The notes under the pieces were generated by a model. It was not told the origin of the DNA. It made no database searches and worked only from the letters and a program-made list of their open reading frames with translations. From positions 1 to 36,774 of the forward strand of contig JAQXFQ010000094.1 in the NCBI GenBank assembly GCA_029005175.1: DNA of 36,774 bases, written 5' to 3'. The DNA comes from Bacillota bacterium (GTDB lineage: Bacteria > Bacillota > Clostridia > Oscillospirales > Acutalibacteraceae). The position numbers and the translations under genes are program-made. This document shows, one piece after another, positions 33,085 to 36,774 of this stretch. Each line of letters begins with the position of its first letter. Position 1 is the stretch's first letter.

Positions 33085-34065
33085 ATGATTGAAGTAAAAA
33101 ACATAAGCAAGGTCTACAAAATAGCAAAAAAAGGCAAACACGGCATTTTCTCGCGGGAATACGAACACCGCCGCGCGGTTGACGACATCAGCTTTTCCAT
33201 AAACGAGGGCGAGATTGTAGGCTTTATAGGTCCGAACGGTGCGGGAAAATCCACCACAATTAAAATGCTGTCCGGCATACTTCACCCCGACATCGGAAGT
33301 ATCTGCGTAAACGGCTATATTCCATACAAACAGCGCAAGAAATATGTTGCAAATATCGGCGTTGTTTTCGGGCAGAAATCTCAGCTTAACTGGGATTTGC
33401 CGCTGATAGAGAGCTTTGAACTCATTCGCTATATCTATAAGATACCCAAGAAAAAATACGAGAAAAATCTCGCAAAATTTATCGATCTGCTGGATATGCG
33501 TGAGTTTATAAATCAGCCTGTGCGCCAGCTCTCACTCGGACAAAAAATGCGCGGAGATATTGTGGCGGCACTGCTGCATTCGCCAAAAATCGTATTTTTT
33601 GACGAACCGACAATAGGACTTGACGTAGTTGCAAAGGAAAAAATCCGCGAGTTCATCAAATATCTGAACCGCACTGAAAATATCACCATGATATTCACCA
33701 CCCACGACATGCAGGACATCGAAAAGGTGTGCGACAGGTTGATTATCATAGACAAAGGACACAAGATATATGACGGCACGGTGAGCGAAATAAAGCGCAA
33801 ATATGCCGCCAGGAAAATCATTGAAGCCGAGATGGCGGACGATTCGGCGGCGGACTTGGCCAAATTCGGCAACAATGTCAAAATCACCGATATTTCCGAG
33901 CACGGTAAAATCTGCAAGCGATTTGAATTTGACTCTGAGCGCTGTCCCGTCAACGAAGTAATGGGAAGTATTTTTTCACAGTACGACGTAAACGACATAT
34001 CAATTAAAGAACCCGAAATTGATGGCATAATCCGCGATATATACGAGGGGGAATTGCAATTATGA
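33085..34065 (+). CDS. ABC transporter ATP-binding protein, exporter subunit 2 (COG4586-like)
   Basis: A 326-residue ATPase matching the viologen-exporter-type group that pairs with COG4587 and COG3694 permeases. It has an N-terminal extension with a basic insert (KKGKHGIFSREYEHRRAVDD) typical of that group. Walker A is GPNGAGKST, then IGVVFGQKSQLNWDLP, the signature LSLGQKMR, Walker B VFFDEPTIGLD and the H-loop TTHDM. It starts 3 bp after the preceding stop and its stop overlaps the permease ATG (ATGA), so the four genes are tightly linked. The substrate is unknown. Confidence 0.92.
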   Translation: MIEVKNISKVYKIAKKGKHGIFSREYEHRRAVDDISFSINEGEIVGFIGPNGAGKSTTIKMLSGILHPDIGSICVNGYIPYKQRKKYVANIGVVFGQKSQLNWDLPLIESFELIRYIYKIPKKKYEKNLAKFIDLLDMREFINQPVRQLSLGQKMRGDIVAALLHSPKIVFFDEPTIGLDVVAKEKIREFIKYLNRTENITMIFTTHDMQDIEKVCDRLIIIDKGHKIYDGTVSEIKRKYAARKIIEAEMADDSAADLAKFGNNVKITDISEHGKICKRFEFDSERCPVNEVMGSIFSQYDVNDISIKEPEIDGIIRDIYEGELQL

Positions 34066-34850
34066 GGGCATATGCAGAATTCGCCGTAAAAAAGTTCCGC
34101 AACCAAACGGCTTATCGAATGGATTGCTTTATGGGCATATTGAAAACCATTTTTTCATTTATCGTGTATTTCAGCATCTATAAGGCACTTTACGGCGGTC
34201 GCAGCGATGTTGACGGAATTACGCTAAACATGGTGGTCACAAATTTTATAATTTCGCTGGGATTATCCAACGCATTTGATTTTAACGAAATGTTTCTGCC
34301 CGACAAAATCAGCTGGGGCGAGATAAGCAATGAACTGCTCAAGCCTGTGAGTTTCCGTTTGCGTCTGCTCTCGGAACACATAGGCGAAAGCATATTCAAG
34401 CTGGTATTTAATTTCGTTCCGTCGCTGATATTCGCAGCGTTCACCATAGGTATGATGCCGCCGTCAAGCGCGATTAATATGCTGCTCATGGCAATCAGCG
34501 CGGTGATGGGATATCTGATACTCTGGGAATTGAGCTTTATCGTGCAGACATGGAGCTTTTGGCTTTTCAGTGTGTGGGGCATTATCGTCATGAAAAACGT
34601 ACTGGTAAATATTATGACAGGCGCTATGATTCCTCTGTGGTTCATGCCGTCAATGCTGCGCGGAATTATAAGCTTCACGCCCTTTGAATCGGTGTATTTT
34701 ACCCCCGTGCGGCTGTATCTTGGGCAGATAAGCGGCAGCGAAATCGCCGTATGCATGATCAATCAGGCTGTATGGATTGTAGTTTTATTCGTAATCGGAG
34801 ACATATTTTGGAAAAAAGGCACAAAAAAACTTGTAGTTCAGGGAGGCTGA
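34062..34850 (+). CDS. ABC-2 type permease 1 (COG4587-like)
   Basis: A 262-residue membrane protein with about six hydrophobic segments. It is of the ABC2_membrane_6 type that associates with COG4586-like ATPases. Visible features are a short amphipathic start (MRAYAEFAVKKFRNQTAYRMD), helices near residues 27-45, 55-70, 110-130, 140-160, 180-200 and 230-250, and the segment LLKPVSFRLRLLSEHIGE after the second helix. Its start codon overlaps the ATPase stop. Confidence 0.88.
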   Translation: MRAYAEFAVKKFRNQTAYRMDCFMGILKTIFSFIVYFSIYKALYGGRSDVDGITLNMVVTNFIISLGLSNAFDFNEMFLPDKISWGEISNELLKPVSFRLRLLSEHIGESIFKLVFNFVPSLIFAAFTIGMMPPSSAINMLLMAISAVMGYLILWELSFIVQTWSFWLFSVWGIIVMKNVLVNIMTGAMIPLWFMPSMLRGIISFTPFESVYFTPVRLYLGQISGSEIAVCMINQAVWIVVLFVIGDIFWKKGTKKLVVQGG

Positions 34851-34859
34851 TTTGAGGTT

Positions 34860-35663
34860 ATGGATGAATTAAAGGTCATGGCAAAGGCACTCAAAATGAG
34901 CTTTCACGCTCGAATGCAGTACAAGGCGGATTCAATAGTCGCCACACTTGCAGTATTCTTTCGTGAATCAACAGGTATCATTGTAATTTACCTTACTCTG
35001 ATGAAATTTGACACGCTGGGCGACTGGAATATCAATGAATTGCTCTTTCTCTACAGCATATTATTTTTGACCTACAGTGCGGTGGTCGTGCTGTTTGCAG
35101 ACCTTCGCGACTTCAGCCGAATGATTCGCGAGGGGCGATTCGACCGCCTGATGCTCACGCCCCGCGGACTGCTGATACAGCTTATATCGAACAACGCGGA
35201 TGTTATTGCGGCATTCGGACACGGCGGATTGGGTGTGCTTCTGTTCATCGTGTCGGCAAGTCGCGTGGGGATAACATGGAATTTTACCACCACAATATAT
35301 TACATATCCGCGATAATCGGCGGCATATTGATACAGGGCGGAATGTTTGTATTTTTCAGCTCGCTCAGCTTTTACTTCGTTGAGACAAACAGCCTTCGCG
35401 ATATATTCTACTGGCAAATGCGAAGATTTGCAGGGTATCCCATAAGTATATTCGGCAAATTTTTTCAGACGATAATGATATATGTTGTTCCGTTTGCCTT
35501 TGTAAATTATTTTCCCGCTCAGTACCTGCTCCGAAAAAGCGACTTAGCCCAATATCCCGAATTATATATTTACGTTGCGCCGCTTGTGGGAGTTGTATTG
35601 TACACCGCCGCATATTTATTCTGGCGAATAAGCGTAAAAAATTATAAGAGCACAGGAAATTGA
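34860..35663 (+). CDS. ABC-2 type permease 2 (COG3694-like)
   Basis: A 267-residue membrane protein with about six helices, the second half of a heterodimeric permease. The family-like loop RDFSRMIREGRFDRLMLTPRG lies at about residues 84-104, and YWQMRRFAGYPISIF appears near residue 185. ATG 34860 follows the preceding stop by 9 bp; GGGAGG is about 13 nt upstream and a second GAGG is too close. M7 at 34878 (MAKALKMSF) is an alternative start. Last gene of the exporter set; the right inverted repeat lies 12 bp after the stop. Confidence 0.88.
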   Translation: MDELKVMAKALKMSFHARMQYKADSIVATLAVFFRESTGIIVIYLTLMKFDTLGDWNINELLFLYSILFLTYSAVVVLFADLRDFSRMIREGRFDRLMLTPRGLLIQLISNNADVIAAFGHGGLGVLLFIVSASRVGITWNFTTTIYYISAIIGGILIQGGMFVFFSSLSFYFVETNSLRDIFYWQMRRFAGYPISIFGKFFQTIMIYVVPFAFVNYFPAQYLLRKSDLAQYPELYIYVAPLVGVVLYTAAYLFWRISVKNYKSTGN

Positions 35664-35675
35664 TGGCTTATTAAA

Positions 35676-35693
35676 AGCGTATCCTTAATAATT
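35676..35693 (-). repeat. Right 18-bp inverted repeat of the two-component/ABC cassette
   Basis: The exact reverse complement of 30415-30432. The flanking AT-rich bases make any target duplication ambiguous (TAATTA left, TAATTT right). Confidence 0.7.
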
Positions 35694-35900
35694 TATTTTT
35701 ATACTAATATTTATTCAATTATATGAGATTAACCAAGGTAGAATAGACTCATCGGAATAAAAGAGCTTTGCAAAATACTCTTCCACATTCAATCCGTCTG
35801 CACATTTATTTTACATTCTCAATCATTGAGAGATTACAAGATTTTTTGTGGTTAGAGCACTAAAGTTTCGCCGTTAATATGATAAAATCATGTAAACTGC
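35694..35900. other. AT-rich intergenic region without a gene
   Basis: No ORF, hairpin terminator or recognised RNA was seen here, apart from a weak CTCAATCATTGAG palindrome (35819-35831). Confidence 0.4.
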
Positions 35901-35929
35901 TTGCAATATCAAGCGTTATGTTTTATAAT
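35901..35929 (+). promoter_or_regulatory. Sigma-A-type promoter before the RyR-domain gene
   Basis: -35 TTGCAA (35901-35906), a 17-bp spacer and consensus -10 TATAAT (35924-35929). The predicted start near 35936 gives a leader of about 155 nt to the ATG at 36093. Immediately after it is GGATACACTGAATAAA, a copy of the dispersed repeat. Confidence 0.65.
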
Positions 35930-35957
35930 GGATACACTGAATAAATCGGATTCTGCC

Positions 35958-36072
35958 GTGAAATTAACGTATGACCTGCTGCCGTGGCATCACTATGAAA
36001 AAAGCCCTTGAGGAAAATGCCGAGTGGCTTATGATAAAAAATGACCGCGAACCTGAGGTTCCGAACGGATAA
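35958..36072 (+). pseudogene. Frameshifted small ORF upstream of the RyR gene
   Basis: One frame from GTG 35958 reads VKLTYDLLPWHHYEK and then stops. The other frame continues KKALEENAEWLMIKNDREPEVPNG to TAA 36070. Removing one A from the A6 run at 35998-36003 joins them into one plausible 37-residue product. It lies 20 bp before the RyR gene, on the same predicted transcript. It may be a decayed gene or the tail of one; the family is not recognised. Confidence 0.4.
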
Positions 36073-36092
36073 GACGAAAGGAGATTTTTATT

Positions 36093-36386
36093 ATGTCTTA
36101 CACAAATTACACACCCAATCCAATCGACACATCAGATGTACAGCTCAGCGAGGATATTCTCGAGCTCACCGAGCTGCTCGCCAGGAACACTCACGAGGTA
36201 TGGGCTGCCGGAAGAAAAGCGCAGGGCTGGACCTACGGTTCCGAGCGTGACGATGCACAGAAAAAGCACCCCTGCTTAGTCGAGTATGAAGAACTCAGCG
36301 ACGACGAAAAGTCCTATGACCGCAACACGGCCATGGAAACGCTCAAATGCATCATCAAGCTGGGCTACAAAATCGAAAAGCAGTAA
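36093..36386 (+). CDS. RyR (ryanodine receptor) domain protein
   Basis: A 97-residue protein almost wholly made of one RyR domain (residues about 25-95). ARNTHEVWAAGRKAQGWTYG is followed by RDDAQKKHPCLVEYEEL, SDDEKSYDRNTAMETLKCI and LGYKI, all hallmarks of the repeat first named in ryanodine receptors. In bacteria such short RyR proteins occur alone or fused to ion or nucleotide signalling domains; the ligand here is unknown. There is no signal peptide or membrane helix. AAAGGAG lies 9 nt before the ATG, and a terminator follows at 36411, so it ends its transcript. Confidence 0.88.
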   Translation: MSYTNYTPNPIDTSDVQLSEDILELTELLARNTHEVWAAGRKAQGWTYGSERDDAQKKHPCLVEYEELSDDEKSYDRNTAMETLKCIIKLGYKIEKQ

Positions 36387-36410
36387 TTTTTCTCCCAATC
36401 ACAAAGCAAC

Positions 36411-36451
36411 CCACCGAATTACGGAGCTTAATCCATAATTCGGTGGTTTTT
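36411..36451 (+). terminator. Rho-independent terminator of the RyR gene
   Basis: A perfect 11-bp stem CCACCGAATTA (36411-36421) pairs with 36436-36446. TTTTTGTTGTTTT follows. Confidence 0.85.
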
Positions 36452-36645
36452 GTTGTTTTCGCTTATTCAATTTTTCGCCCGACAAATCCTCCCGCACCGG
36501 CTTGATTGGCTCAAGCAGATTGTAGCAGCCGTATTGCGCCTCGATTTTCCGTAAAACAGTATGCACAGCCGGCCGCAAAAGACCGTGAAACCGGGGCGGG
36601 ATTTATCCGTAAGATATTGCCGTATGTGGTGACATGGCACCGATA
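36452..36645. other. Short region without a supported gene
   Basis: The minus strand has an open stretch reading LRKIEAQYGCYNLLEPIKPV (about 36495-36560) with some coding look. It has no start site, and the frame runs on through the RyR terminator. It may be a gene relic. Confidence 0.3.
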
Positions 36646-36774
36646 CTATTTTCTGCCTGTAAGATTATACACCGCAAGCTGTGTGCGGTGATCCAAGCCG
36701 GCTTTTTGCAGTATATTGCTTATGTAATTTTTCACCGTGCCTTCGCTCAAAAACAGCTTTGCCGCGATTTCTTT
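36646..36774 (-). CDS. LuxR/NarL-type response regulator, C-terminal end (partial)
   Basis: The last 42 codons of a gene whose start lies beyond the right edge. The reading is KEIAAKLFLSEGTVKNYISN, then ILQKAGLDHRTQLAVYNLTGRK and stop. This is the helix-turn-helix of LuxR-type (GerE) DNA-binding domains, with the recognition helix SEGTVKNYISNILQK. It is most often the output domain of a NarL/FixJ response regulator, so a sensor kinase gene may lie further right. Confidence 0.85.
   Translation of the reverse strand, partial: KEIAAKLFLSEGTVKNYISNILQKAGLDHRTQLAVYNLTGRK

Overview
The window looks like chromosomal DNA of an endospore-forming, low-to-mid GC Firmicute of the class Clostridia, most likely a Ruminococcaceae/Oscillospiraceae gut relative. 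That placement is inferred from the spoIIAA-spoIIAB-sigF sporulation locus, strong GGAGG ribosome sites, the compact aromatic amino acid operon, a Listeria/Bacteroides-repeat surface protein, and small proteins common in that group. No rRNA, tRNA, CRISPR array or intact transposase was seen.

Left part (1-7 kb): the sigma-F control operon (+), a small XRE regulator behind a long leader (+), then a zinc-uptake operon on the minus strand (zur-znuA-znuC-znuB) with a clear sigma-A promoter and a Fur/Zur-type box. Next comes a scarred stretch with two copies of a short dispersed repeat and the 3' remnant of a lost gene, interrupted by a 170-bp MITE with TTA target duplications. A PfkB-family sugar-phosphate kinase gene follows (+).

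Middle part (7-16 kb): accessory small genes. These are a lone type I restriction HsdR_N-like nuclease domain, a zinc-ribbon membrane protein broken by a frameshift in a T8 run, a divergent XRE regulator with twin palindromic operators, and a small DUF6774-like protein. The five-gene chorismate/Phe/Tyr operon tyrA-aroB-aroA-aroC-pheA follows, with overlapping or translationally coupled genes behind a consensus promoter, then a 51-residue conserved-looking small protein.

Right-middle (15.8-30.3 kb), minus strand: a probable surface-sensing locus. It reads in transcription order: an ECF-type sigma factor fused to a transmembrane helix, a Thr-rich linker and BspA-like leucine-rich repeats; a single-pass membrane protein; a 3385-residue wall-anchored repeat protein; and a zinc-ribbon/TPR protein. 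A ~120-bp relic of a second giant surface protein gene with a duplicated terminator follows, showing that the locus once held a tandem copy.

Right part (30.4-36.8 kb): a cassette bounded by an 18-bp perfect inverted repeat. It carries a LytTR response regulator (apparently starting at AUU), a GHKL histidine kinase, and a four-gene ABC-2 exporter (two ATPases, two permeases) whose promoter overlaps the terminator of the kinase gene. Beyond it lie a degenerate leader ORF, a small RyR-domain protein and the 3' end of a LuxR-type response regulator gene running off the window.

The best candidates for undescribed biology are the membrane-tethered sigma factor with an outward LRR domain next to a giant surface protein, and the inverted-repeat-bounded two-component/exporter cassette.
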